Positions 1 to 9,509 are shown, counted from the first letter of the stretch. The stretch is DNA of 64,000 nucleotides from SZUA-309 sp965232595 (GCA_965232595.1 OZ246983.1:496001-560000); one strand, 5' to 3'. The notes: a model not told the origin generated them from the letters alone. Program-made: numbers and translations.

Positions 1-1
1 A

Positions 2-628
2 GGCCAGCGCATCGACCTCTCGATGATGGAGGCCGTTGCCGTGCAGCTCGGTGTCAACGTTCTGGAGACTTCCCTCACCGCTGATGCCGCCGGGCCAGCG
101 GGCAACCGCCATCCGCGGCTGGCGCCACACGGCTACTTCCTGTCGGGCGACGGTCTCTGGGTGGCTGTGGCGGTGGAAGATGAGCAGCAATGGCGCCGCC
201 TGGCGGAGCTGCTGAAGATCGAAGACGCTCGCTTCGCCACCATGGCAGGCCGCAAAGCGGAAGAGGCAGCGCTGGATCAGATCATCAATGCCTGGTGTCA
301 GTTCCGCTCTGCCGCAGAGATCGAGTCGAACCTTCGAGGCGCGGGCGTTTGCGTCGCCACCGTAGCAAACTTCCTCGAGGTCTATCGCAAGCCGGCAGAG
401 TGTTTCACCGGCCGTGACTACCTGGTGCCCGTGACGCATCCGGAGTCAGGCACGCACGCAATGCCCACGCTGCCCTGGCGCTATCGCAACGAAACCGCCG
501 AAGCCATCCGCTACTCGCCCCGCATCGGCGAGCACAGCCGGGAGGTGCTGCAGAAAGAGCTTGGCATCAGCGACAGTGACTACGCAGACCTGGAAGCGCG
601 AGGCATCACCGGTGCCCCTGAGAGCTGA
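2..628 (+). CDS. CaiB/BaiF family III CoA-transferase, C-terminal part
   Basis: This is the C-terminal 208 codons of a family III CoA-transferase, which moves CoA between acyl-CoAs and free acids. The frame is open from base 2 and begins GQRIDLSMMEA, the conserved segment that lies mid-protein in CaiB/BaiF proteins, so the true start is upstream of the window. The tail carries the usual late region: a HPRLAPHG stretch, GLWVAVAVEDEQQW, then RAAGV-like and RIGEHSREVL motifs. A second, double-length enzyme of the same family lies at 4921-7335 on the other strand, so this neighbourhood handles several acyl-CoA substrates. The substrate cannot be read from the sequence. Confidence 0.9.
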   Translation, partial: GQRIDLSMMEAVAVQLGVNVLETSLTADAAGPAGNRHPRLAPHGYFLSGDGLWVAVAVEDEQQWRRLAELLKIEDARFATMAGRKAEEAALDQIINAWCQFRSAAEIESNLRGAGVCVATVANFLEVYRKPAECFTGRDYLVPVTHPESGTHAMPTLPWRYRNETAEAIRYSPRIGEHSREVLQKELGISDSDYADLEARGITGAPES

Positions 629-646
629 TTGCGGTCGAGCCTCAGG

Positions 647-1042
647 TCAGGGACTGACAGCAGCAGACGCACCCGGCTCGCCGCGGATCCAGCAGAACGC
701 CAATGCTGCCAGCAGCACCGGCGGGCCGATCGAGATGAGGACGGAGCTGTCCTGCAGCAGGACAGCCAGTACGAGCACCAGCGCCACCGCGTAGCCCACC
801 AGGTACAGGGATTGCGGCCGGCCGAGCGCCTTCAGGAGAAAGTAGCCGGGGGCGCCAAACAGCGCGCCGCCTATGTAGCTGAACACGGCACCGAACGCCA
901 GCACCGCAACCATCTGCCCAAACGACAGGTTGAGAACGAAGAAATAGGGCAGGATGCCCAACAGGGCAGCCAACGGTGCCAGCAGCATGGCCTTGCGCAC
1001 CTTCTTCCTGTCGTAGCTGATCGCTGCGGCTGCTTCGCTCAT
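647..1042 (-). CDS. small integral membrane protein, unknown function
   Basis: This 131-residue protein has a short charged N-terminus (YDRKKVRKA) and about four hydrophobic segments near residues 20-38, 42-68, 78-96 and 98-120, so it should sit in the inner membrane. A GGAGGAG ribosome-binding site lies just before the ATG. It follows the PQQ dehydrogenase gene (1088-3433) by 45 bases on the same strand and may share its transcript. No family is recognised, and no catalytic motif is visible. A role beside the membrane-bound dehydrogenase is only a positional guess. Confidence 0.7.
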   Translation of the reverse strand: MSEAAAAISYDRKKVRKAMLLAPLAALLGILPYFFVLNLSFGQMVAVLAFGAVFSYIGGALFGAPGYFLLKALGRPQSLYLVGYAVALVLVLAVLLQDSSVLISIGPPVLLAALAFCWIRGEPGASAAVSP

Positions 1043-1087
1043 AGCTCCTCCTTCAATGCCCGCTATTCGTTGCTGATGATGCCGTGA

Positions 1088-3433
1088 TCAGCCCGCCTCG
1101 GGAAGCGCGAACGCAATCACCTGACCGCCGATCGGCGCGGGTGGCTCGCCATTCTCACCGGCGCCGTGATCTTCAGTGACCGGCCGCCCGCTGTCACCGG
1201 GGACCGTCACCAGCACATACTGGCGTCCCGTCTTCGGGCTGACGTAGGACATGGGCGTGGCATCGGAGGCCCCAGGCAGCTCCGCGCTCCAGATGATCTT
1301 GCCGGTCAGTGAGTCCATGGCGTTCAGCTGCCCGCCAAGCACCCCGCCGTTGAAGATGAGGCCGCCCGCTGTGATTACGGAACCCGCTGAAGCCGGAAAT
1401 CCGAGCTCCCAGAGCCCGTTGCCCCGGCGCCAGACGATCTGCTGAGTGGTGAGATCAACCACCGCCATCTCTCCGTAAGGCGGCTTCAGGCAGGGCAGCC
1501 CGAGCGGGGAGGCGAACATGCTCACCCGTGCCGCAAAAGGCGTGCCGCGCTGCGGCCCGCCGATGCCGTAGCCCCGGTTCAGCCCTTCTTTCGACGCCAG
1601 CAGGTCGTCTTCCCGGGGAATCATCTCGACGATGAACGGCAGGTGCATGTTGTTCACCACCATCAGCTGGCGCTCTTCGTCGACCGCAACGCTGCCCCAG
1701 TTCATGCCACCTGCCGGGCCCGGATAGAGCAACGTCCCCTGCGTGGATGGCGGCGTCAGCGGCCCCTCGTAGCGCAGGCTCAGGAACTTCGTCCGGCAGG
1801 CCATCTGATCAAACGGCGTGAGGCCGATCAGATCCTGCTCGCGGATCCGCGGGTAAGCGAACGACGGCATGCCGGTGGAGAACGGCTGGGTGGCCGTGGT
1901 GCGCTCACCGGGAATGTCCGTCTGCGGCACCTCCCGCTCCGTGACCTCGGTGATCAGCTCACCGGTTTCCCGATCCAGCATGAACACTTCACCGCGCTTG
2001 GTGGGCACGATCACCGCCTTCCGCTTCGGCGCGTCCGGCCCATCGAGCGCCAGATCGACCAGGGTCGGCTGCGACGGCACGTCAAAATCCCAGATGTCGT
2101 GATGGGTGGTCTGGAAGCTCCAGCGGGTGAGGCCGGTTCTGGCATCGATTGCAACGATGGAGCTCGAGTACTTGTCCATCACCTCCGTGCGGTGACCGCC
2201 GAAGTAATCCGGCGTGGCGTTACCAGTGGGCACGTAGACCAGGCCCAGCTCGTCGTCGGCGGAAGTGAGGCTCCAGACATTCGGCGTGCCGCGGGTGTAG
2301 AAACCGCCTTCCGGCGGCAGGGCCGTCTCCCCTTCCCTGCCGATGTCCCAGGCCCACAACAGCGCGCCGCTGATCGGATCGTAACCGCGCACCACGCCGG
2401 ACGGTTCTTCCACCTCCTGGTTGTCCATCACCCAGCCACCCACGACCAGGGCGCCGCTGGCGATGGTCGGCGGCGAGGTCACGAAGTAGTAGTACGGCTT
2501 CACCTCACCCATTCCCGCCAGCAGCGAGATCTGGCCGTTGTCGCCGAACTCCTCGCAGGGCACGCCGGTGGTCGCATCAACGGCGATCATCCGCGCGTCC
2601 GTGGTCGCGGTGTAGATGCGCTCGGCGCACTGCTCGCCGCGCGGCCGCACCGCGATGTGGTGGTAGGCCACGCCCCTGCAGTTGCCGAGAATGCCGGAGG
2701 CCGGGGTGTCGTTCTCCGGATCAAAGCGCCAGCGCTCAGCGCCGGTATCCGGGTCCAGTGAGATCATCACGTTCTGCGCCGTGCACAGGTACAACCCGTC
2801 TTCGATCTGAATCGGCGTGCCGCTGAACCGGCCCACCCGGCCGGTGTCCATACGCCATGCCTCGCTGAGCTGGCTGACGTTCGAGGTGTCGATCTGCGCG
2901 TGCGGCGCGAAGCGGGTGCCCGCCTTGTTGGCACCGTAGTCGGTCCAGTCGGTCGGGTTCTGCGCCGATCCGAACCGACGGTCCTCAATCTCCATGGTGT
3001 TGTCGCGAAGCTGGGTGTAGCTCATGGCGATAAGCACCGCCGCGCTGGCAGCCGCCCCCACCTGCACCGTCCGCAGGCTGAACAGCTTCGGCATCTCATC
3101 ACCCCAGAGCGGCCGGCGCATCGCCGGCGTGCAGAGCCAGATCGACAGCAGGCCAACGAGCCAGATCCGTGAGCCCACCTCCCAGAAAGACGTGCCCGCC
3201 TCGAACACCGCCCAGGCCAGCGTCAACAGCAGCACCACGGCGAAGAGGTAAAACCCGGAGCGTTCCGCCCGCCACAGCTGCAGCGCGCTCGCCGTCATCA
3301 GCAGGCCCGCCAGCGCGTAGTAGAGCGTGCCGCCAGCCAGCAGCAACCCGGTGCCGTACCAGAGCATGGGCAGGCCCAACATGGCGATGAGCACTGCGGT
3401 GATTCTCAAACCGGTTTTTCGGGGAGCGGTCAT
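1088..3433 (-). CDS. membrane-bound PQQ-dependent dehydrogenase (glucose/quinate/shikimate type)
   Basis: The 781-residue product has the layout of membrane-bound quinoprotein dehydrogenases such as Gcd and QuiA. About five transmembrane helices fill the first 145 residues, and a periplasmic eight-bladed PQQ propeller follows. It would oxidise a sugar or polyol in the periplasm and pass electrons to ubiquinone. Family marks include DWTDYGANKAGTRFAP at the propeller start, repeated W-motifs such as GAERWRFDP and GALLWAWD, HHDIWDFDVPSQPTL, and the late GGLIFNGG and YVLVTVPG segments. Length agrees with Gcd (about 800). The substrate (glucose, quinate or another polyol) cannot be decided. No pqq biosynthesis genes occur in the window. 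Confidence 0.9.
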   Translation of the reverse strand: MTAPRKTGLRITAVLIAMLGLPMLWYGTGLLLAGGTLYYALAGLLMTASALQLWRAERSGFYLFAVVLLLTLAWAVFEAGTSFWEVGSRIWLVGLLSIWLCTPAMRRPLWGDEMPKLFSLRTVQVGAAASAAVLIAMSYTQLRDNTMEIEDRRFGSAQNPTDWTDYGANKAGTRFAPHAQIDTSNVSQLSEAWRMDTGRVGRFSGTPIQIEDGLYLCTAQNVMISLDPDTGAERWRFDPENDTPASGILGNCRGVAYHHIAVRPRGEQCAERIYTATTDARMIAVDATTGVPCEEFGDNGQISLLAGMGEVKPYYYFVTSPPTIASGALVVGGWVMDNQEVEEPSGVVRGYDPISGALLWAWDIGREGETALPPEGGFYTRGTPNVWSLTSADDELGLVYVPTGNATPDYFGGHRTEVMDKYSSSIVAIDARTGLTRWSFQTTHHDIWDFDVPSQPTLVDLALDGPDAPKRKAVIVPTKRGEVFMLDRETGELITEVTEREVPQTDIPGERTTATQPFSTGMPSFAYPRIREQDLIGLTPFDQMACRTKFLSLRYEGPLTPPSTQGTLLYPGPAGGMNWGSVAVDEERQLMVVNNMHLPFIVEMIPREDDLLASKEGLNRGYGIGGPQRGTPFAARVSMFASPLGLPCLKPPYGEMAVVDLTTQQIVWRRGNGLWELGFPASAGSVITAGGLIFNGGVLGGQLNAMDSLTGKIIWSAELPGASDATPMSYVSPKTGRQYVLVTVPGDSGRPVTEDHGAGENGEPPAPIGGQVIAFALPEAG

Positions 3434-3503
3434 ACGGGCCTTTCTCTACCAACTGGGTCAACGCAGCAGTATGCCAGAGCCAGCCCGGCGAATGAGGGTG
3501 GGC

Positions 3504-4916
3504 TCAGGACGACTGCCGGCGGCCGATGTCGGCGACGATCTGTGCGTGCTGCTTCCGGGAGATGTTGTAAAACCAGATGCAGGCGATCGACAGGGCAGAC
3601 AGCAGAAGGACGCTGGGGCCGGTTGCCCAGCCGAAGCGGGCGACCGCTTCCGGCGCCACTTCCCCCGGCGCGCTGCCCGGCGCGATGCCGGACAGATCGA
3701 TGATCACACCGGCCAGCACCGGACCGGCGCCACCCACCGCCTTCGAGATCAGCGATCCTGCCGCGTAGTAGATGCCTTCCTGACGTTGACCGTGCCGGCG
3801 CTCATGCTCATCGGTGATGTCGGCGATCATGGAGCCGATCAGCGGGATCGCCACACCCAGGCCCAGGGCCGAGATGCAGCCCGTTGTGATGTACAGCGGC
3901 GCGACGATCGGGTGCTCGTTGCCCGGCAGCACGCCGATCAGCCGGGCGATGATCACGCTGCTGGTCCAGAGCGCATACCAGGTGGTGCCGGCGATGAAGA
4001 GGTCCCGCTTCTCCGGGATCAGGGCAGCCATGGGCCGGCTGGCCAGGCTGCCGAGGATGATGCCGACGATGGCACCAGCGAACAGCCCGGTCACCTGGGC
4101 GCTGGACAGCTCGAAGAAGTAGGTCGCCAGATAAAGATGCAGCGCCTGCACCATACCCTGGTTGATGCTGAACATGATGCTGCCCGCCACCACCGCGACG
4201 AACGCAGGAATCCGGAAGGCTGTGATCACGTCCTGGACCACGCCTCGCAGCAGCGCCCTGGGTGGCCCGTCGGGCTGCTCGAGCCGCGGGACCTCACCAT
4301 GGGTACCCCAGGCAGCGATCCAGATCCCGGCGATCAGCACCGGCACGCAGGCTGCGGCGAAAGGCAGGTAGGCATCCGGGTTCAGCTGACCGTTCGGGTA
4401 CTCGTCAGTAGCGCCGAAGAAGGCGATGTTGCCGAGAATGAGCACCGCAAACATGCCGAGCAGCATGAACACGCTGCGCAGGGCTGCGAGCAGCGTTCGC
4501 TCGTCGTAGTCCCTTGTTAGCTCAGCGCCCAACGCCAAGTAGGGGACCGCGTAAAACGTCATGGTCGCCCGGGTCAGGCTGGCGAATACCAGCAGCCAGA
4601 TGAACAGACCGGTTTCGCCGAGGCCGGCCGGCGGGACGAAGAGCAGAAAGAAGCAGGCCGCAAACGGAATCGCCGCCCAGTACATGAACGGGTGCCGACG
4701 TCCCCAGCGGCTGCGCGCGAAGTCGGACCAGGAGCCGACGATCGGATCGCTGACCGCATCGAGGCAGAGCGCGATGAACACGGCCAGGCCGGCCAGCGAG
4801 CCGGACAGCCCGAGCACCTGGTTGTAGTAGAAGAGCAGGAAGAAGCCGAAGGCCGCAGACTTGATGCCCTCGGGCAGCTGGCCGGCGGCGTAGACCAGAC
4901 GCAGGCGCCAGCTCAT
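3504..4916 (-). CDS. MFS transporter, glycoside-pentoside-hexuronide (MelB-like) family
   Basis: This 470-residue protein has about twelve hydrophobic segments and the N-terminal signature of GPH:cation symporters: YYNQVLGLSGSLAGLAVFIALCLD, then DAVSDPIVGSWSDFARSRWGRRHPFMY. The Asp residues and the RWGRR loop match the MelB cation-site helix and the following cytoplasmic loop. It should import a sugar-like or other organic solute with a cation. It starts 4 bases after the stop of the CoA-transferase fusion at 4921, so the two are probably cotranscribed. That context suggests uptake of the compound later activated to a CoA thioester, which is inference. Confidence 0.88.
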   Translation of the reverse strand: MSWRLRLVYAAGQLPEGIKSAAFGFFLLFYYNQVLGLSGSLAGLAVFIALCLDAVSDPIVGSWSDFARSRWGRRHPFMYWAAIPFAACFFLLFVPPAGLGETGLFIWLLVFASLTRATMTFYAVPYLALGAELTRDYDERTLLAALRSVFMLLGMFAVLILGNIAFFGATDEYPNGQLNPDAYLPFAAACVPVLIAGIWIAAWGTHGEVPRLEQPDGPPRALLRGVVQDVITAFRIPAFVAVVAGSIMFSINQGMVQALHLYLATYFFELSSAQVTGLFAGAIVGIILGSLASRPMAALIPEKRDLFIAGTTWYALWTSSVIIARLIGVLPGNEHPIVAPLYITTGCISALGLGVAIPLIGSMIADITDEHERRHGQRQEGIYYAAGSLISKAVGGAGPVLAGVIIDLSGIAPGSAPGEVAPEAVARFGWATGPSVLLLSALSIACIWFYNISRKQHAQIVADIGRRQSS

Positions 4917-4920
4917 CCGC

Positions 4921-7335
4921 TCAGCTCACCACGCCGTCGATCAGCAGCTGGGCGAAGGCTTCATCATCTACGCCGAGTATCTCCTGCAGCACGTACTGGT
5001 TGTGCTCACCGAGCATGGGCGCCCGGTTCAGCAGCAGGGGCGTGCCTACCCATTGCGCCGCTTCCCGATCCACCGGGATCTGCACCTCCGGTGCCACTGG
5101 CTGGCTCACCTGCTGATAGTGCTCGGCCAGCTGCGGATCCCTTTCCAGCATGTCCTTCAGGTGTGCAACCGCCGCCGCGGGCACACCCTGGCCCTGCAGC
5201 AACTCCGCCGTCGTCCACTTATCCTGCGCCGATGTCCAGGCGCCGATGATCGCGTCCAGCTCATCCTCGTTGGCCCTGCGCAGCTCGTGGCTGACGAAGC
5301 GCGGATCTTCGGCGAGCTCCGGCGCGTTCATCCCGGCGCAGAGCGCCTGCCACTGACTGTCGTTGCCGACGGCGATGGCAATCCATGCATCCGTCTCCGG
5401 GTCCTGTTCCGGCAGCGCCGGGTAGACCCCGTGCGGGCAGTAGTTCGGGTTGCGGTTGCTGTTCCGCGGTGGTTGCTGCCCGCTCGCCTTGAACTGCATC
5501 CACTCGCAGCCGAGCAGCGACAGCGTTGCCGACAGCTGCGTCAGGTGAAGCTCCTGGCCGTTGCCGCTGCTCTGCCGCTGCCTTAACGCCGCCAGGATAG
5601 TCGCCACCAGCAGGTGCGGTGAGGTGAAGTCCGGGTAGGCAATCCCGATGCCGCGCGGCCGCTCTCCCTCGAACCCGGTCAGCATGTTGAAGCCGGACGC
5701 TGCCATCAGGATGTTGCCCATGCTCGGCCGCTGGGCCCAGGGCCCATGCCGATGAGCACCCGGCAGGTTGAGCAGCACGACGTCCGGCTTCAGTTCCTGG
5801 AGCACCGAAAAACCGAGGCTCATCCGCTCCAGCGCGCCCGGGCGGAAGTTGTTCACCACCACATCGGCGGTGGCGATCAGCGCTTTGACCAGCTCGAGAC
5901 CGGCCGGCTTGCCGAGGTCTACGGTGAACGACTTCTTGCCCGCGTTCACCACGTTGTAGAGCCCGCCCATGTCGGGATGCGGTTGTCCATCCGGGCCGAT
6001 CTGACTGCGCATCGAGTCCGGCTTGGCGGTGGACTCGACCCGAATCACCTCCGCCCCGAAGCTGGCCAGTATCCGCGTGCCGATGGGTGCGGCCAGCACC
6101 CAGCCGAAATCGACCACCCGCAGGCCGGCAAGCGCCCGGGCAGGATCAGCCGGGTCGTTGGTGGCGCCCTCGTGCATTGTCGCCACCTCGAGCCCGTCGA
6201 GCAGCGTCTGCTGCTCACCGAGCAGCGGCGCTCGGCGAATCTCAGTGCCGTCAGCCATGGCATCTACCGGTGAGCGGACGAAGCCGAGTGAGAGTCCGAG
6301 CGCTTCGTGCTCCACATCGAGGAACTGATCATTCACCCGGTACTGCTCAGCCTGCTCCAGATCGGGGAAGTCGAGCACCGGCAGGCAGATGATGTCCGCG
6401 CCGAGCGCTCCGTCGACGAACTCGTCCCGGGTCAAGGCCGCCGCCAGCGCCAGCGTCGTCTCCGATACGGGGTTGTTCTGCCGCGGCGCTTCCAGCCGGG
6501 CCCAGCGCCAGTCGTCCGCCGTCATGCCGTGGTCGATCCCCACCGCGTCCGCCCAGGCGAGAAAACCCTCGAAGCGATCAGGCCGAACCAGCAGGCTCAC
6601 GTACTTGCCGTCCCGACAAGCCATGGCCGCAGACAGGCCCGGACGCCGCGGGATGCGGCCGAACCACTGCCAGTGGCTCGGCGTCGCCGTCTGCATTACC
6701 GCCAGCGCCGTGGCTTCCTGCAGCGACAGATCGATGTGAATGCCCGCGCCCGCCCGGTCGCCGAAGTCCCGCTGATGCAGCGCGATGCAGATTGCCGAGG
6801 CTGCCGCCAGCGAGCCCATGGTGTAGGAGGGGTTGGCGCCGCCCTGAATCGGGGTGCCCTGCGGCGAGCCCGAGACCTGGATCAAGCCGCCCGCGGCGCC
6901 CGCCACCAGGTCGTTGGCGCGGCGGTCGCGCCACTCGGCATCGAGCCCGAACGGGGTCAGAGAGCAGCGGACCAGGCCAGGGTTGACCGAACGCAGCAGA
7001 TCATCGCCCAGCCCTCTTGCCGCCAGCCATCCCGGCGGCGCCGTCTCCAGCAACACGTCGGCGCTGGCGAGCAGATCGAGGAAGCGCAGCCGCGCCGCCT
7101 CGTCCTCGAGATCCAGCACCACCGACTGCTTGTTGGCGTTGAGGTAGAGGTGCCCGAAGCTCCGTTCAGGCCCCGCCTGGTCATCGAGGAACGGCGCCTC
7201 ATGCCGCAGCGGCGCACCCGCGGGCGGCTCCACCATGATCACCTCGGCACCCAGATCGGCGAGGATCCTGCCGCCGAGCGCCGCAGACCGATCCGCGAGC
7301 TCGATTACTCTCAGCCCGGCAAGCGCCCGGCTCAT
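4921..7335 (-). CDS. fused double-domain CaiB/BaiF family III CoA-transferase
   Basis: Two family III CoA-transferase units are joined in one 804-residue chain. Unit 1 starts at LAGLRVIELADRSAALGGRILADLGAEVIMVE. Unit 2 starts near residue 400 with LAGLRVVDFGWVLAAPIGTRILASFGAEVIRVE. Usual family members are about 400 residues and form interlinked dimers, so the fusion resembles a covalent pseudo-dimer. The start chosen is the ATG at 7335, which overlaps the stop of the upstream hotdog gene as ATGA. An upstream in-frame ATG would add 49 arginine-rich residues unlike the family. The hotdog dehydratase upstream and the transporter downstream suggest an acyl-CoA degradation operon. The substrate is unknown. 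Confidence 0.9.
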   Translation of the reverse strand: MSRALAGLRVIELADRSAALGGRILADLGAEVIMVEPPAGAPLRHEAPFLDDQAGPERSFGHLYLNANKQSVVLDLEDEAARLRFLDLLASADVLLETAPPGWLAARGLGDDLLRSVNPGLVRCSLTPFGLDAEWRDRRANDLVAGAAGGLIQVSGSPQGTPIQGGANPSYTMGSLAAASAICIALHQRDFGDRAGAGIHIDLSLQEATALAVMQTATPSHWQWFGRIPRRPGLSAAMACRDGKYVSLLVRPDRFEGFLAWADAVGIDHGMTADDWRWARLEAPRQNNPVSETTLALAAALTRDEFVDGALGADIICLPVLDFPDLEQAEQYRVNDQFLDVEHEALGLSLGFVRSPVDAMADGTEIRRAPLLGEQQTLLDGLEVATMHEGATNDPADPARALAGLRVVDFGWVLAAPIGTRILASFGAEVIRVESTAKPDSMRSQIGPDGQPHPDMGGLYNVVNAGKKSFTVDLGKPAGLELVKALIATADVVVNNFRPGALERMSLGFSVLQELKPDVVLLNLPGAHRHGPWAQRPSMGNILMAASGFNMLTGFEGERPRGIGIAYPDFTSPHLLVATILAALRQRQSSGNGQELHLTQLSATLSLLGCEWMQFKASGQQPPRNSNRNPNYCPHGVYPALPEQDPETDAWIAIAVGNDSQWQALCAGMNAPELAEDPRFVSHELRRANEDELDAIIGAWTSAQDKWTTAELLQGQGVPAAAVAHLKDMLERDPQLAEHYQQVSQPVAPEVQIPVDREAAQWVGTPLLLNRAPMLGEHNQYVLQEILGVDDEAFAQLLIDGVVS

Positions 7336-8258
7336 GCGATCGGCACCACAACCTGCCCGGTCATGGCGGTGGCGCCTGATTCGAGCACCGCGTCGATATC
7401 GAACACCACTCGATCGTCCCGGACCTCTGTCACCCGGGCGTGCGGGTGAATCACCGTATCGGCGTAAACGGGCGCTTTCCAACGCACGTCAAAATGCGCG
7501 CCGTGCAGCAGCGATTGCCGACCGACCTCGGCCATGATTACTTCCAGGGCAAACGCGAGCACGTGCGAGCCACCGGCGATCGGTCTGGCCAGGCCGGCTT
7601 TCTTCGCCAGCTCCGGGTCGGAGTGGATCGGGTTGTCCGGCTTCTTGGTGTCCCGGGCCTCCATCAGGTCCAGGCCCACGCGCACCGCAGCACCGCCGAG
7701 CTCCGCGCCTTCTTCCAGCGCCAGCAGCTGCTCGCGGCATGGGTTGCCGGCCGCGGCGGTCCAGTCCGGCTGAGGCGCTTCCACCTCGTCCGGCGCGCGG
7801 CCCTCCACCCCATCGGCAAGGCCTTCCTGCACTTTGTAGGCGAGCAGGCCGGTGGTGAGGTTCGTCGCCACCCGCTCTCCGGCGGCGTTGAGCGTCTCGC
7901 AGCTGTTGGTGCCGTAGCGCCGTGACTTGTGCACGTGCCGTCCTTCTGAGGCGCCGCGGACCGTAAAGGCATCGTCCCTGGCCAGCGGCTGATGAATGGT
8001 GAAGCGCTCCCGCACCCAGACCCCGCCGGCCACCCCGCCGCCGCCCCCAGGGATCTTCTGCTTCTTCTCCGGGTTGCGCGGCTGGCTGGAGAGAAGGAAG
8101 AGCGTGAGGCCCGTCATCATGTCCGGCGGCACGATGCCCTCCGCCGCCAGGGCGCGCGTCTCCGTGCCCCACTCGCCCATGCCTTCCGCGGCGCCGTCCA
8201 GCTTGTCCGTGCGGATCGGCCCCTGCGCGTCAGTCAGCGGTCTTGGCCAGTCAGTCAT
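7332..8258 (-). CDS. MaoC/FAS1-like hotdog dehydratase
   Basis: The 308-residue product fits the two-hotdog family of (R)-specific enoyl-CoA hydratases/dehydratases. The C-terminal half carries IHSDPELAKKAGLARPIAGGSHVLAFALEVI, which matches the MaoC hydratase motif around a catalytic Asp and His. The N-terminal half (PPDMMTGLTLFLLSSQPRN) resembles the FAS1-like dehydratase part. Start 8258 is preferred over an upstream ATG because GGGGAGGTGGCAG directly precedes it. It overlaps creA by 8 bases upstream and the CoA-transferase fusion by 4 bases downstream. This tight coupling supports a joint role in hydrating an unsaturated acyl-CoA. Confidence 0.85.
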   Translation of the reverse strand: MTDWPRPLTDAQGPIRTDKLDGAAEGMGEWGTETRALAAEGIVPPDMMTGLTLFLLSSQPRNPEKKQKIPGGGGGVAGGVWVRERFTIHQPLARDDAFTVRGASEGRHVHKSRRYGTNSCETLNAAGERVATNLTTGLLAYKVQEGLADGVEGRAPDEVEAPQPDWTAAAGNPCREQLLALEEGAELGGAAVRVGLDLMEARDTKKPDNPIHSDPELAKKAGLARPIAGGSHVLAFALEVIMAEVGRQSLLHGAHFDVRWKAPVYADTVIHPHARVTEVRDDRVVFDIDAVLESGATAMTGQVVVPIA

Positions 8259-8757
8259 CTGCCACCTCCCCATCGTTGCACTGCGGCGGCGGCTCGCCGC
8301 CTTCCCAGACCGTCAGCGGTACCGTCGATATGGCGTTCTTCGGCGAGCCTTCGATCACCTCGTCGCTGTAGACCAGATAGACCAGGGTGTTCCGCGCCTC
8401 GTCGCAGAAGCGAACCACCTGCAGGCTTTTGAAGATCAGCGACCGACGCTCTTTGAACACTTCCTCGCCGTACTCGAGCTTGCCGGTAAAGCTGACCGGG
8501 CCAACCTGGCGGCAGGACAGCGAGGCATCAGAGGTATCTTCGGCTACGCCCATGGCACCCTTGATGCCACCCGTCACCGCCCGGCTGACGTGGCAGGTAA
8601 CCCCCTGCACCTTCTCATCATCGAAGGCCTCGATCTTGATCTTGTGGTCCGGGCCGATCATCTTCCAGACCGTATCGACATGGCCGATCTCTTCCGCCTG
8701 AACGGCAGCGGCAAGCACTCCGACCGTCATCAGGCCTATCAATCGTCTCATCTGCAT
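8251..8757 (-). CDS. creA: CreA family periplasmic protein
   Basis: The 168-residue protein has a signal peptide (MRRLIGLMTVGVLAAAVQA) followed by the CreA pattern: IGHVDTVWKMIGPDHKIKIEAFDDEKVQGVTCHVS, then the family marks TGGIKGAMGVAEDTSDASLSCRQVGP. Conserved cysteines occur in TCHVS and SCRQV. CreA is an exported protein of poorly defined function, named for its place next to creBCD in E. coli. No creBCD genes are seen here. The start at 8757 has a GGAGGAG site 3-4 bases upstream. An alternative ATG lies two codons later. It leads the hotdog/CoA-transferase operon by position only. Confidence 0.9.
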   Translation of the reverse strand: MQMRRLIGLMTVGVLAAAVQAEEIGHVDTVWKMIGPDHKIKIEAFDDEKVQGVTCHVSRAVTGGIKGAMGVAEDTSDASLSCRQVGPVSFTGKLEYGEEVFKERRSLIFKSLQVVRFCDEARNTLVYLVYSDEVIEGSPKNAISTVPLTVWEGGEPPPQCNDGEVADD

Positions 8758-8823
8758 CGGCTCCTCCCTCCAGTGCCAATACTATAATGGCCTCCAGACG
8801 CGTGACCGACAGGAGGAGGCTGC

Positions 8824-9444
8824 ATGCTCAGACTTTACTACGCGCCCGGGTCCTGCGCCCGGGCCTCGCACATTGCCCTGCGTGAGGCCGGCGCTGACTT
8901 CGAGCTCAGGCTCGTGGACTTTGCCAGCGCAGAGCAGCGTGGCGAGAGCTACAGGCAGATCAACCCGAAGGGCCGGGTACCTGCTCTGGAAACGGATGCC
9001 GGCGTGCTCACCGAAACGCCGGCCCTGCTCGCCTACATCGCCCAACGCTTCCCCGAGGCCAACCTGGCGCCGCTGCAGGACCCGTTCGAGTTTGCCAGGC
9101 TGCAGTCCTTCACCGCCTATATGTGTGCCACGGTGCACGTCGCGCACGCACACATCCGCCGCGGCGAGCGCTGGGCGGACGATCCCGCCGCCATCGCCGA
9201 GATGAAGCGCAAGGCACCGGAAGTGGTGGCCGACTGCTTCCAGATGATCGAGGAGACCTTCTTCACCGGACCCTGGGTGATGGGCGACGCCTACACGATC
9301 GCCGATCCCTACCTGTTCACGGTTACCCAGTGGCTGCCCGTGCACAAGCTGGCGTCATCGGGCTACCCTAGGGTCCACGAGCACGAGCAGCGCATGCTGG
9401 AGCGCGCAGCCGTGAAGGCGGCCATCGCGGCTGAGGAAGCCTAG
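8824..9444 (+). CDS. glutathione S-transferase family protein
   Basis: This is a 206-residue two-domain GST. The thioredoxin-like N-domain reads LRLYYAPGSCARASHIALREAG, where the Ser/Cys after PGS is the expected activating position of bacterial beta-type GSTs. INPKGRVPALETDAGVLTETPALLAYIAQ follows, with the cis-Pro and the glutathione-binding motif. The helical C-domain ends GDAYTIADPYLFTVTQW, the N-capping box. It should conjugate or transfer glutathione in the cytoplasm. AGGAGGAGGC precedes the start, and a TATAAT sequence lies at 8783-8788, possibly its -10 box although no convincing -35 is visible. The selenoprotein gene follows 65 bases downstream. Confidence 0.9.
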   Translation: MLRLYYAPGSCARASHIALREAGADFELRLVDFASAEQRGESYRQINPKGRVPALETDAGVLTETPALLAYIAQRFPEANLAPLQDPFEFARLQSFTAYMCATVHVAHAHIRRGERWADDPAAIAEMKRKAPEVVADCFQMIEETFFTGPWVMGDAYTIADPYLFTVTQWLPVHKLASSGYPRVHEHEQRMLERAAVKAAIAAEEA

Positions 9445-9509
9445 CCTTCACGCAATCGTCACGCTGAATCAGGCAGCGTGCCATGGAGAGTTCACAAGAG
9501 AGAGGAACT

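Noticed and set aside
1643..2761. 372-codon plus-strand open frame
   Set aside because: It is antisense to the PQQ dehydrogenase gene and low in plausible protein features.
8783..8788. TATAAT as a defined promoter of the GST gene
   Set aside because: The -10 match is good, but no acceptable -35 is found 16-18 bases upstream, so it is only mentioned with the gene.
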